Of a stretch of DNA of 17,176 bases, positions 1-8,092 are shown piece by piece. Each line of letters starts with the position of its first letter. The first letter of the stretch is position 1. This DNA comes from Candidatus Tepidiaquacellales bacterium UBA6667 (GTDB lineage Bacteria > Bacteroidota > Ignavibacteria > Tepidaquicellales > Tepidaquicellaceae), in assembly GCA_002455255.1 (NCBI GenBank), contig DKKL01000044.1, positions 77,683 to 94,858 of the forward strand, written 5' to 3'. Position numbers and translations under genes: made by a program. The notes under the pieces are model-generated. The model did no database searches. It was not told where the DNA came from and was given only the letters and a program-made list of their open reading frames with translations.

Positions 1-72
1 AATACCTAATGCATATTTATTCTTTCCTTTGGAAGCAAAGTAATGATCGAAATATTCAGAAACTTTCAGCAT
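1..72 (-). CDS. 5' end of an unknown minus-strand gene, cut by the window edge
   Basis: On the minus strand an ATG (72 down to 70) opens a frame of 24 codons without a stop that runs off the left edge. The peptide begins MLKVSEYFDHYFASKGKNKY and looks like normal soluble protein: mixed charged and aromatic residues, no signal peptide, no low complexity. It is divergent from the DUF4159 gene, with 60 bases between the two start codons that must hold both promoters. I do not recognise the family from 24 residues. The call rests on an open frame, a sensible start next to a divergent intergenic gap, and plausible composition. A chance open frame of this length is possible. Confidence 0.55.
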   Translation of the reverse strand, partial: MLKVSEYFDHYFASKGKNKYALGI

Positions 73-132
73 ATATTTGTGTAAGATATATTAATTAAGT
101 TAAATTTTTAAGTAATTTTCATATCTTAGATA

Positions 133-816
133 ATGATTTACAAATTAATAATAATTATCATATTTATATTCCCTTTTGAATTTGCTATTTCACAAACCGA
201 CGGAGTAAAAAAAAATTCATCCCAGTTTAAAATTGCAAGATTGAAATATTCAGGAGGTGGAGATTGGTATAACGATCCGTCTGCTGAGGTTAATATGATG
301 GATTTTTTGAAAAAAAACACTACAATAGATGTTGACAAACCTGAGTTTTATTCTGTAGATGTGGCAACGGATGACATATTCAATTATCCGTTTTTGCTTT
401 TGACTGGTCATGGAAATATCAGTTTTTCAGAAAGTGAAGTAATCCGTTTAAGAAAATATTGTGAAAGTGGTGGATTCATTTTGGCTGATGATGATTATGG
501 AATGGATGAGTCGTTCAGAAGGGAGATAAAAAAAGTTTTCCCTACAAAAGAGCTTGAGGAAATTCCATTTTCACATTCAATTTATAATATACAGTATAGT
601 TTTCCGAATGGATTGCCTAAAACCCATGAACATGACGGAAAACCTGCTCAGGGATTTGGAATTATAAACGAAGGCAGAATTTGTGTATTTTATTTATATG
701 AATCCAATATAACGGATGGTTGGGCAGACCCAAGAGAGTATGACGACCCTCCACACAAAAGAGAAGAAGCCATGAAAATGGGAGCGAATATTATTGTTTA
801 TTCATTAATGAATTGA
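133..816 (+). CDS. Exported DUF4159 domain protein
   Basis: The 227-residue protein has a signal peptide (Lys4, then a run of Ile/Phe to about residue 18, likely cut near AIS-Q21), so it is probably exported. The rest is one DUF4159 domain (about residues 32-225). Its start has the family's characteristic A-R-L-K-Y-x-G-G-G-D-W-Y-x-D-P block, and a later part has G-G-F-I-L-A-D-D-D and a G-W-A-D-P segment near the end. The domain looks like a glutamine-amidotransferase-like (flavodoxin-type) fold, with a central 'LLLTGHG' strand-turn. That fold assignment is inference, and no biochemical function is known to me. In Bacteroidota such genes often sit with MoxR ATPase and BatA-type genes; none is visible here. 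The ATG at 133 gives the signal peptide directly. The gene stands alone, followed by a 323-base gap. Confidence 0.82.
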   Translation: MIYKLIIIIIFIFPFEFAISQTDGVKKNSSQFKIARLKYSGGGDWYNDPSAEVNMMDFLKKNTTIDVDKPEFYSVDVATDDIFNYPFLLLTGHGNISFSESEVIRLRKYCESGGFILADDDYGMDESFRREIKKVFPTKELEEIPFSHSIYNIQYSFPNGLPKTHEHDGKPAQGFGIINEGRICVFYLYESNITDGWADPREYDDPPHKREEAMKMGANIIVYSLMN

Positions 817-1139
817 GGTTCCCATCCGTACAAAACATAAATCAACTTCACCACTAATTAACACGAATTATACGAATTACACAAATGAGTTTAAAACTTT
901 ATAACAATCTTAGTGAAATAAAATAGAATAGGAATTATAACGGTAGATTTGATACTATGATAAAATTTTTATAAAAAAGATTAAATTTAAATTAATTTTA
1001 TTTTAGAATAGTTAACTTGGACAGCTGTGATTCTTCTTATATAGAAGTGTAATTATCTGAATTGAATACTTAAATTAATTATAATAATTTGAGTTTTTGT
1101 ATGTAATCATCCCCGATTAGATATTAATTTCACTTAATT
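817..1139. other. Intergenic region upstream of the pyruvate dehydrogenase operon
   Basis: No gene is seen in these 323 bases. They hold one copy of a dispersed repeat (850-888, listed separately). A weak sigma-70-like pair is also present, TTGGAC at 1017-1022 and TATAGA at 1040-1045 with a 17-base spacer; it would give a leader of roughly 90 bases before aceE. The match to consensus is poor in both boxes (3/6 and 4/6), so it is only a candidate. I looked for thiamine pyrophosphate riboswitch motifs and found none. There is no Shine-Dalgarno sequence before the aceE ATG. Confidence 0.6.
850..888 (+). repeat. Dispersed intergenic repeat of 'ACGAATTA' units, copy 1
   Basis: The segment reads as tandem units of about ten bases: CCACTAATTA, ACACGAATTA, TACGAATTA, then CACAAATG. 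The same sequence with one unit fewer occurs in reverse orientation at 15775-15806. Both copies lie in gene-free stretches. The match is direct in the sequence; that it is a genome-wide repeat family is inference. Confidence 0.6.
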
Positions 1140-3815
1140 ATGGACAAAAACACTGCTATCAACAAAGAATACATTGAAATCGAAAATAAAGAATGGCTTG
1201 ATTCACTTGATTATGTATTCGAAACAGAAGGACCCGAAAGAGTCAGTGATCTGTTAAAAAAATTACAATTACACGCTCAAAATATCGGAGTAAAAACTTT
1301 TTTTACTGCCAATACTCCATATATAAATACTTTAACAATAGAACAACAACCTCCCTATCCGGGAAGCAGAGAGTTAGAAAGACGGATAAAAAGTATTATC
1401 AGATGGAATGCTATGGCTATGGTAGTAAAAGCAAATAAGGTTTTATCAGGTATTGGCGGACATATTTCAACTTACGCTTCTGCAGCCACACTTTATGAAG
1501 TTGGGTTTAACCATTTCTTCAGAGGAAAAGGAGATAATCATGACGGAGATATAATTTATTTTCAGGGACATGCTGCACCGGGAATATATGCGAGAGCATT
1601 TTTAGAAGGAAGAATTACAGAAGAAGAATTAAATAATTTCAGAAGAGAACTCCAAACTGACGGACCGGGACTTTCTTCTTATCCTCACCCTTGGTTAATG
1701 CCGGATTTTTGGGAATATCCAACTGTATCAATGGGCTTAGGTCCCATTATGGCAATTTACCAGGCAAGATTTAATAAATATCTGAACGATAGAGGAATAA
1801 AAGACACATCCAGACAAAAAGTCTGGGCTTTTTTAGGTGATGGTGAAACAGACGAACCCGAAGCACTCGGGGCTATAACGCTTGGTTCAAGAGAAAAGCT
1901 TGATAATTTAATTTTTGTAATCAACTGTAACCTGCAAAGACTTGACGGACCGGTGAGAGGTAACGGAAAAATAATTCAGGAACTTGAAGCAATTTTCAGA
2001 GGTGCCGGTTGGAATGTTATAAAAGTAATTTGGGGTTCTGATTGGGATCCTTTGCTTGCCAATGATGAAAATGATCTTTTGGCAAGAAGAATGTTTGAAG
2101 TACCTGACGGACAATTTCAGAAATATACCGTATCACCGGGAGACTTTATAAGAAGAGATTTTTTTGGTAAACATCCTGAACTTATGGAAATGGTTAAGAA
2201 TTTATCTGATGAACAATTGAGAAGGTTAGGAAGAGGTGGACATGACCCGGTAAAAGTATATGCGGCATATAAAGCAGCCGTAGAACATAAAGGGCAACCG
2301 ACAGTAATATTAGCACAGACAATTAAAGGTTACGGTTTAGGAGAAGCAGGAGAAGGTAGGAATATCACTCACCAGCAGAAAAAACTAAATGAAGAAGAAC
2401 TAAAAGAATTCAGAAGCCGTTTTGCAATTCCAATTTCGGATTATGAAATAGGTAAAGCACCTTTTTACAAACCCGGTGATGATTCACCTGAAATTAAATA
2501 CCTAAAAGAAAAAAGAGAAAAATTAGGTGGATTTGTACCTACAAGAATTGTGAAAATGTCACCTTTAGACCCTCCGGATGAAAAAGCATTTTCAGAATTA
2601 TATACCGGATCAAAGGGTAGAGAAGTCTCAACAACAATGGCATTTGTACAGCTGTTAACAAAACTTTTGAAAGATAAAAATATAGGGAAAAATATTGTGC
2701 CGATTGTACCGGATGAAGCGAGAACTTTTGGTATGGAATCACTATTCAGGCAAGTAGGAATATATTCACACGTAGGGCAGACTTATGAACCGGTAGATAA
2801 AGACAGTTTATTATATTATAAAGAAGCAAAAGACGGACAGATACTTGAAGAAGGTATAACTGAAGCCGGATCTATGTCAGATTTTATTGCAGCAGGTACT
2901 GCCTATTCAACACACGGTGTATATATGATTCCATTTTTTATTTTTTATTCTATGTTTGGATTTCAAAGAATTGGAGATTTGATTTGGGCTGCCGGAGATA
3001 TGAGAACAAAAGGATTTTTACTCGGTGGAACCGCAGGAAGAACTACACTTTCCGGCGAAGGATTGCAACATCAGGACGGAAACAGTCATGTTCTCGCATT
3101 CACAATACCAAATTTAAAAGCATACGATCCGGCATTTGCCTATGAAGTTGCTGTAATAATTAAGAATGGAATTGAAAGAATGTATATTAACAATGAAGAT
3201 ATATTTTATTATATAACCGTAATGAATGAGAACTACATTATGCCGGCAATGCCTGAAGGAGTTGAGGAAGGAATATTAAAAGGAATTTACAGATTTAAAA
3301 AATCAGAAAATAAGAATAAACACAAAGTCCATTTATTCGGCAGCGGTGCAATATTAAATGAAGCAATTAAAGCCGGAGAAATTTTAGAAGAAAAATATGA
3401 TTGCAGTGTTGATATCTGGAGTATAACGAGTTACAAGGAATTATATTATGATGCTTTAGACACAGACAGATGGAATATGTTGCATCCTGACGAAAAACCA
3501 AAAAAATCATATATTGAAAAGACTTTGGAAAAAGAAAAAGGAGTTTTTGTTGCTGCATCGGATTATTTGAAATTATTACCATCATCAATTGATAATTGGT
3601 TCCCGGGTAAACTTATGATTTTGGGTACAGACGGATTTGGAAGAAGTGAAGGAAGACATGAACTGAGAGATTTCTTTGAAGTTGATTACAGATATATAAT
3701 TATTGCATCACTTACCGGACTTTTGAGAGACGGTGAGATAAAATCTGATGTGATTGATAAAGCAATTAAAGATTTTGGAATAAATCCGGATAAACCAAAT
3801 CCGGTAACAGTTTAA
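1140..3815 (+). CDS. aceE: Pyruvate dehydrogenase E1 component, homodimeric type
   Basis: This thiamine-diphosphate enzyme decarboxylates pyruvate and passes the acetyl group to the lipoyl arm of E2. At 891 residues it matches the single-chain E1 of proteobacteria (887 in E. coli) and not the two-chain alpha/beta form. The ThDP motif is G-D-G-E at 233-236 followed by N262-C-N264. The His-Gln-Gln-Lys-Lys loop follows 'GEGRNIT'. The C-terminal half carries 'ILEEGITE' with Glu571 at the expected activator position, then MFGFQRIGDL and GRTTLSGEGLQHQDG. It is the first gene of the operon aceE-aceF-lpd, with 12 bases to aceF. The ATG at 1140 leads straight into the conserved N-terminal 'WLDSLDYVFETEGPERV' region. 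No frame damage is visible. The cytoplasmic location is known for the family. Confidence 0.97.
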   Translation: MDKNTAINKEYIEIENKEWLDSLDYVFETEGPERVSDLLKKLQLHAQNIGVKTFFTANTPYINTLTIEQQPPYPGSRELERRIKSIIRWNAMAMVVKANKVLSGIGGHISTYASAATLYEVGFNHFFRGKGDNHDGDIIYFQGHAAPGIYARAFLEGRITEEELNNFRRELQTDGPGLSSYPHPWLMPDFWEYPTVSMGLGPIMAIYQARFNKYLNDRGIKDTSRQKVWAFLGDGETDEPEALGAITLGSREKLDNLIFVINCNLQRLDGPVRGNGKIIQELEAIFRGAGWNVIKVIWGSDWDPLLANDENDLLARRMFEVPDGQFQKYTVSPGDFIRRDFFGKHPELMEMVKNLSDEQLRRLGRGGHDPVKVYAAYKAAVEHKGQPTVILAQTIKGYGLGEAGEGRNITHQQKKLNEEELKEFRSRFAIPISDYEIGKAPFYKPGDDSPEIKYLKEKREKLGGFVPTRIVKMSPLDPPDEKAFSELYTGSKGREVSTTMAFVQLLTKLLKDKNIGKNIVPIVPDEARTFGMESLFRQVGIYSHVGQTYEPVDKDSLLYYKEAKDGQILEEGITEAGSMSDFIAAGTAYSTHGVYMIPFFIFYSMFGFQRIGDLIWAAGDMRTKGFLLGGTAGRTTLSGEGLQHQDGNSHVLAFTIPNLKAYDPAFAYEVAVIIKNGIERMYINNEDIFYYITVMNENYIMPAMPEGVEEGILKGIYRFKKSENKNKHKVHLFGSGAILNEAIKAGEILEEKYDCSVDIWSITSYKELYYDALDTDRWNMLHPDEKPKKSYIEKTLEKEKGVFVAASDYLKLLPSSIDNWFPGKLMILGTDGFGRSEGRHELRDFFEVDYRYIIIASLTGLLRDGEIKSDVIDKAIKDFGINPDKPNPVTV

Positions 3816-3827
3816 AAAAAATAAATT

Positions 3828-5204
3828 ATGCTAAAAGAAGTTTTATTACCTGAAATATCAGAAAACATAGATTCAGGTGATGTTATAAAAATATTGGTAA
3901 ATATCGGTGATAAGATTTCACTTGAACAGCCGGTGATAGAAGTGGAAACTGATAAAGCTGCATTTGAAGTACCTTCTACACAGGAAGGTATTGTAAAAGA
4001 AATCAGCGTTAAAGAAGGTGATAAATTAAATGTTGGCGGAATAATTTTAAAAGTTGAGACAAATGGTACTGATAGTTCAGATGTTGCAGAAAAAAAAGAA
4101 ATATCAGAAACGAAGACTAAAGCAGAGGAAAAGGTAGAACCTGAAAAAGTTAAACCAGAGGTTATTGCTGAAGAAAATAAGGATGAAATTAAAACTGATA
4201 CAACAAAGAAAGAACAGACTCTTTCAGAATTGCAAATGATAGATACACTTCCGTCAGAAAAAAATTCCGGACAAAGAAATAAACCTTTAAATATTTTAAT
4301 TCCTGCCTCACCTTCAGTAAGAAGACTTGCAAGAGAATTAGGAGTTGATATATCACAGGTTAAAGGTACGGGGAATAATGGTAAAATCACAGAAGAAGAT
4401 GTTAAGCATTTTATAAAAAATTCATTGAATGACGGAGATAGTGTAAACAAATCAATTGGACAGGAAGTTATGACCATCCCCACAGTTAAATCAGTAATAA
4501 AAAATTCACAGGAAACACAAATTGAGAAAATGTCGAAAGTCCGTTTAATAACAGCGAAGACATTATCTCACTCATGGAACACTGTACCTCAGGTTACTCA
4601 ATATGACAAAGCAGATGTAACAGGACTGGATGAATTTAGAAAAAAATATGGTAATGCAGTAAAAGAGAAAGGTGGATCATTAACAGTAACATCTATTCTG
4701 GTTAAAGCAGTAACTTCAGCACTTCAGAAATTTCCAAAATTCAATTGCAGTATTGACCTTGAAGAACAAAGCATTTATTATAAAAAATATTACAATATAG
4801 GAATTGCCGTTGATACAGACAGAGGATTGCTTGTACCGGTGATAAAAAATGCTGACAGGAAATCTCTTACAGATATTTCAATTGAACTTAACATACTTGC
4901 AGAAAAGGCAAGGAATAAAAAAATTACACCGGATGAGATGTCAGACGGGACTTTTACAATTTCAAATCTCGGAGGTATAGGTGGGATAGGATTTTCACCT
5001 ATTGTATATGCACCTCAGGTTGCTATTTTAGGAGTTTCAAGGTCATCAATGGAGCCGGTATATTCAGAAGGTCAGTTTATACCTAAGATGATTTTACCAT
5101 TATCACTTTCTTATGATCACAGAATAATAGACGGAGCAGATGCAGCAAGATTTATGAGATATATTTGTGAATCACTTGAGAATCCATATATACTGTTTTT
5201 ATAA
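3828..5204 (+). CDS. aceF: Dihydrolipoyllysine acetyltransferase (E2) of pyruvate dehydrogenase
   Basis: The E2 core takes the acetyl group from E1 on a swinging lipoyl arm and transfers it to CoA. The 458 residues show three parts. A single lipoyl domain spans about 1-77, with the lipoylated Lys43 in E-T-D-K-A. A peripheral-subunit-binding domain covers about 160-196 (ASPSVRRLARELGVD, then GKITEEDV). The catalytic domain runs from about 220 to the end, with the H431-R-I-I-D435-G active-site motif. Proteobacterial partners of homodimeric E1 often carry two or three lipoyl domains; here there is one. The linker between lipoyl and binding domains (about 80-155) is rich in Lys and Glu and not in Ala and Pro. 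The gene is 12 bases after aceE and 17 before lpd. A 2-oxoglutarate E2 is unlikely, given the E1 next door. Confidence 0.95.
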   Translation: MLKEVLLPEISENIDSGDVIKILVNIGDKISLEQPVIEVETDKAAFEVPSTQEGIVKEISVKEGDKLNVGGIILKVETNGTDSSDVAEKKEISETKTKAEEKVEPEKVKPEVIAEENKDEIKTDTTKKEQTLSELQMIDTLPSEKNSGQRNKPLNILIPASPSVRRLARELGVDISQVKGTGNNGKITEEDVKHFIKNSLNDGDSVNKSIGQEVMTIPTVKSVIKNSQETQIEKMSKVRLITAKTLSHSWNTVPQVTQYDKADVTGLDEFRKKYGNAVKEKGGSLTVTSILVKAVTSALQKFPKFNCSIDLEEQSIYYKKYYNIGIAVDTDRGLLVPVIKNADRKSLTDISIELNILAEKARNKKITPDEMSDGTFTISNLGGIGGIGFSPIVYAPQVAILGVSRSSMEPVYSEGQFIPKMILPLSLSYDHRIIDGADAARFMRYICESLENPYILFL

Positions 5205-5221
5205 TCCGAAAAATTAACCAG

Positions 5222-6631
5222 ATGTCAAAAAAAATCACAATATTAGGAGCAGGTCCCGGCGGATATGCTTCGGCTTTTTTAGCGGCAGATTTAGGAATGG
5301 AAGTTACATTAATTGATAAAGAAAAAAATCCGGGTGGAGTATGTCTATATAAAGGATGCATACCTTCAAAAGCATTACTTCATATTGCCAAACTCGTAAC
5401 CGAAGCAAAACATTCAGGTGAATGGGGTGTTGAATTTTCAAAACCAAAGATACATCCGGAGAAAATTCTTGAATGGAAAAATAAAGTTGTAAACAATTTA
5501 ACAGGTGGTTTAGGACAACTTTCAAAACAAAGAAAAATTAATTATATACAGGGAACTGCGATTATAAAAAGTGAAAATAGTTTAGAACTGACAACGGGAG
5601 ATAAAACTGAAGTAATGGAATTTGAAAATCTGATTATTTCAACAGGTTCATCACCGGTAAAAATTCCAATATTTCCTGATTATTCAGAACACATATGGGA
5701 TTCAACAAGAGCATTGGATATTAATAAAATTCCCAAAGATTTGTTGGTAGTTGGCGGGGGATATATAGGTCTTGAACTCGGAACTGTATTTGCATCTCTT
5801 GGTTCTAATGTTGATGTAGTTGAAATGACAGATGGATTGCTAACAGGAGCGGATAAAGATTTGGTTTCAGTTTTAAAAAAATCTGTTGATGGGTTATTCA
5901 CGAATATTATGTTAAAATCAAAAGTAACAAATATTTCTGAAAGCGGAAGTAAGGTATCAGTGGTAATTCAGGATGATGAAGGTAAAGTAATAAAAAAAGA
6001 ATATGAAAGAGTTCTAATTGCTGTAGGCAGAACACCAAATTCAAAAGGGATTGGTCTTGAAAATGCCGGGATTGAAGTTGATGAGAAAGGATTCATAGTT
6101 ATTAATGACAAATGCGAAACAAACATTTCAGGAATTTATGCAATTGGGGATGTCGCAGGTGAACCATTACTCGCTCACAAAGCTTCACATCAAGGCAGAG
6201 CTTGCGTAGAAGTTATTAATGGTGAAAATATTGAATTTGACCCTAAGGCAATACCTGCTGTAGTATTTACAGATCCTGAAATTGCCTGGACAGGATTAAC
6301 TGAAACAGAAGCAAAAGAAAAAGGTTTAAATTTTAAAGTTTGTAAATTTCCGTGGGCGGCATCAGGCAGGGCTTTAACACTTGACAGGACAGACGGACTT
6401 ACCAAAATAATTGTTGAAAATGAAACTGAAAGAATTATTGGAGTTGGTATTGTGGGTTATGGTGCAGGTGAGCTAATCGGAGAAGCAACACTTGCCATTG
6501 AAATGGGTGCAAATGTGAAAGATTTAGGAATGACAATTCATCCGCATCCTACACTTTCAGAAACATTAATGGAGTCTGCAGATATATTTTTTGGAACAGC
6601 AACAAGCATTTACAGACCAAAAAGAAAATAG
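5222..6631 (+). CDS. lpd: Dihydrolipoyl dehydrogenase (E3)
   Basis: This FAD enzyme reoxidises the dihydrolipoyl arm and passes electrons to NAD+. At 469 residues it has the normal family length. The FAD-binding G-x-G-x-x-G is at 9-14. The redox disulfide is Cys41-L-Y-K-G-Cys46, followed by IPSKALL. The NAD-binding motif GGGYIGLELG is at 178-187. The second FAD motif is around Gly309-Asp310 (AIGD), and the catalytic base pair His442 and Glu447 lies in HPTLSE. In many relatives the disulfide reads C-L-N-x-G-C; here it is C-L-Y-K-G-C, with the spacing kept. It is the third gene of the pdh operon and may also serve other lipoyl complexes. The ORF starts with ATG at 5222 with no Shine-Dalgarno sequence and ends with TAG, so TAG acts as a normal stop here. 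Confidence 0.96.
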   Translation: MSKKITILGAGPGGYASAFLAADLGMEVTLIDKEKNPGGVCLYKGCIPSKALLHIAKLVTEAKHSGEWGVEFSKPKIHPEKILEWKNKVVNNLTGGLGQLSKQRKINYIQGTAIIKSENSLELTTGDKTEVMEFENLIISTGSSPVKIPIFPDYSEHIWDSTRALDINKIPKDLLVVGGGYIGLELGTVFASLGSNVDVVEMTDGLLTGADKDLVSVLKKSVDGLFTNIMLKSKVTNISESGSKVSVVIQDDEGKVIKKEYERVLIAVGRTPNSKGIGLENAGIEVDEKGFIVINDKCETNISGIYAIGDVAGEPLLAHKASHQGRACVEVINGENIEFDPKAIPAVVFTDPEIAWTGLTETEAKEKGLNFKVCKFPWAASGRALTLDRTDGLTKIIVENETERIIGVGIVGYGAGELIGEATLAIEMGANVKDLGMTIHPHPTLSETLMESADIFFGTATSIYRPKRK

Positions 6632-6664
6632 CATTAAAATTTAAAAGAAAGCAAAATCACCCGT

Positions 6665-7699
6665 TTGTTTAAATTTATATTTCCGTTAATAATAATAGGA
6701 TTATTATTATTAGTTCCGGTAATCACTCAAGATGAGATTGACCCTGAAACCGGTTACCCTGTATGGCTTTTTGACTCCACAGGAGATATAGCCGACCAGA
6801 CCTCAGGTTTATTTTTTTTATCTTCACAAAATAAGATTAAAAAATTTCTGATATGTGATGATATAGGTGCAATTTCAAGAATTGAAGTTGATGAGAACAA
6901 AAACCCACCGGATGTAAAAATTCAAAAAATTATATTTTCAGATACGGTTTCAAAATTTTTTAAAACTTTCGTAAAAGTAGATTTTGAAGAAGTTATTTAT
7001 GATTACAAAACAGATAGAATTTTAATTTCATCCGAAGGTAATAATAATGATGTAAATACTCCTTTCAGATATAGAAAAGATGAAGGAATATTTTCATTTA
7101 CATTAAACGGTGATGTGGAAACTGCTGACAGTATATTGAATGTAGAAAAGGTGAAAGCTGATACTAATCTATTCAAATTCACAAGGCATAATATTGCATT
7201 TGAAGGATTTGCAGAAAGTGATAATTTTTATTTTCTCGGGCTTGAGAATTATATGGCTCATCAGTTTGTATTTTCTGACAGTACGGAAATTTTAGTAACC
7301 GATAAGAATTTAAATTTAATTAAAAGGATATCAACCGGAGGTGAAAGCATTGTAACAATTAGCGGCTTATATGCAATCAGTGATAAAGAATTGATAGGAA
7401 TTGACAGAAATTTGAGAAGAATTTTTTATTTGAAATTTGATAACGATTGGAAAATTATTGAGAATAAATCAGTAACAATGAATCTGAATGTTCCTGATTA
7501 CCCGCATATTTCAGATGTAGTAGGCATAGCACCTGAATCTTTAACAATGGATAATGAACAGAATATTTATGTTGCAATAGACCCATGGAAAGATAATTTT
7601 ATGGTAGATATGGTGGACAGGGAAAAACTGAAAGACAGGGATAAAAAATATTTTTTAAACTACACTCCAATTTTATATAAATTTAAATACCCATTCTGA
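6665..7699 (+). CDS. Unknown exported protein, possibly beta-propeller, with TTG start
   Basis: I do not recognise a firm family for this 344-residue protein. The N-terminus (Lys3, then a hydrophobic run to about residue 20, LLLLVPVITQ) is a signal peptide without a lipobox Cys, so the protein is probably secreted or periplasmic. The body has repeated strand-like segments such as ILISSEGN, FEGFAESDNFYFLGLEN (from residue 179) and TMDNEQNIYVAID. They resemble the blades of phytase-like or SdiA-regulated beta-propellers; this is inference from pattern only. The start is a TTG: the frame is open back to a stop at 6635-6637 and no ATG lies between, and the TTG gives the signal peptide. It begins 33 bases after lpd, so it is probably co-transcribed with the pdh genes, though a metabolic link is not evident. 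It ends at a hairpin shared with trxA. Confidence 0.75.
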   Translation: MFKFIFPLIIIGLLLLVPVITQDEIDPETGYPVWLFDSTGDIADQTSGLFFLSSQNKIKKFLICDDIGAISRIEVDENKNPPDVKIQKIIFSDTVSKFFKTFVKVDFEEVIYDYKTDRILISSEGNNNDVNTPFRYRKDEGIFSFTLNGDVETADSILNVEKVKADTNLFKFTRHNIAFEGFAESDNFYFLGLENYMAHQFVFSDSTEILVTDKNLNLIKRISTGGESIVTISGLYAISDKELIGIDRNLRRIFYLKFDNDWKIIENKSVTMNLNVPDYPHISDVVGIAPESLTMDNEQNIYVAIDPWKDNFMVDMVDREKLKDRDKKYFLNYTPILYKFKYPF

Positions 7700-7725
7700 A
7701 AAAACCCGGAGCGGACTCCGGGTTA
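7699..7725 (-). terminator. Intrinsic terminator for trxA, between convergent genes
   Basis: A perfect 9-base stem, AACCCGGAG (7703-7711) and CTCCGGGTT (7716-7724), closes a CGGA loop. Read on the minus strand, after the trxA stop, it is followed by a run of six T (7704 down to 7699), as expected of a rho-independent terminator. That run includes the last base of the convergent gene's TGA (7697-7699). On the plus strand the downstream T-tract is weak (TTATTC), so it mainly serves trxA but could also slow plus-strand transcription. Confidence 0.85.
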
Positions 7726-7732
7726 TTCAAAT

Positions 7733-8062
7733 TTAAGCAGTTACTAACTGAGAATCGAGTTTAGCAGTAATTTGTGGTTTTGGAACAGCACCGACAATTT
7801 CATCAACTTTTTTTCCATCTTTAAATATTAAAAGAGTTGGGATACTTCTGATACCGAATTTCATAGAGATGTCAGGATTATTATCAACATCAACTTTTCC
7901 GATTTTAACTCTGCCTTCGTATTCACCTGCGAGTTCTTCAATTATAGGAGCAATCATTTTACATGGGCCACACCAAACTGCCCAAAAGTCAATTAACACA
8001 GGAATATTTGATTGTTCAACTTCAGCTGCGAAGTTTGCATCTGTTATTTCAAGAGCTTTCAT
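7733..8062 (-). CDS. trxA: Thioredoxin
   Basis: This small cytoplasmic disulfide reductase has 109 residues, the normal length. The active site W30-C31-G-P-C34-K, buried Asp25, and cis-Pro75 in S-I-P-T are all present. The substrate-facing pattern F-x-I-R-S-I-P-T is also typical. It is the last gene of a minus-strand block, 30 bases after dnaE, and is followed by a strong terminator. An AAAGGA about ten bases before the ATG is one of the few Shine-Dalgarno-like sequences in the window. Thioredoxin next to dnaE is a neighbourhood I recall from the Bacteroidota/Chlorobiota group. Thioredoxin supplies electrons to ribonucleotide reductase in general, which may explain the pairing; that last link is inference. 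Confidence 0.96.
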   Translation of the reverse strand: MKALEITDANFAAEVEQSNIPVLIDFWAVWCGPCKMIAPIIEELAGEYEGRVKIGKVDVDNNPDISMKFGIRSIPTLLIFKDGKKVDEIVGAVPKPQITAKLDSQLVTA

Positions 8063-8092
8063 TTTATATTTTCCTTTCTGAAAACAAATTAA

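Noticed and set aside
817..1139. Thiamine pyrophosphate riboswitch before aceE
   Set aside because: No CUGAGA-type conserved core or paired helices were found. The region is mostly A+T-rich repeats.
3812..4483. Long antisense open frame (223 codons) opposite aceF
   Set aside because: It is a Ser/Phe/Ile-rich shadow of the lipoyl, linker and binding domains of a clear E2 gene. It has no recognisable domain.
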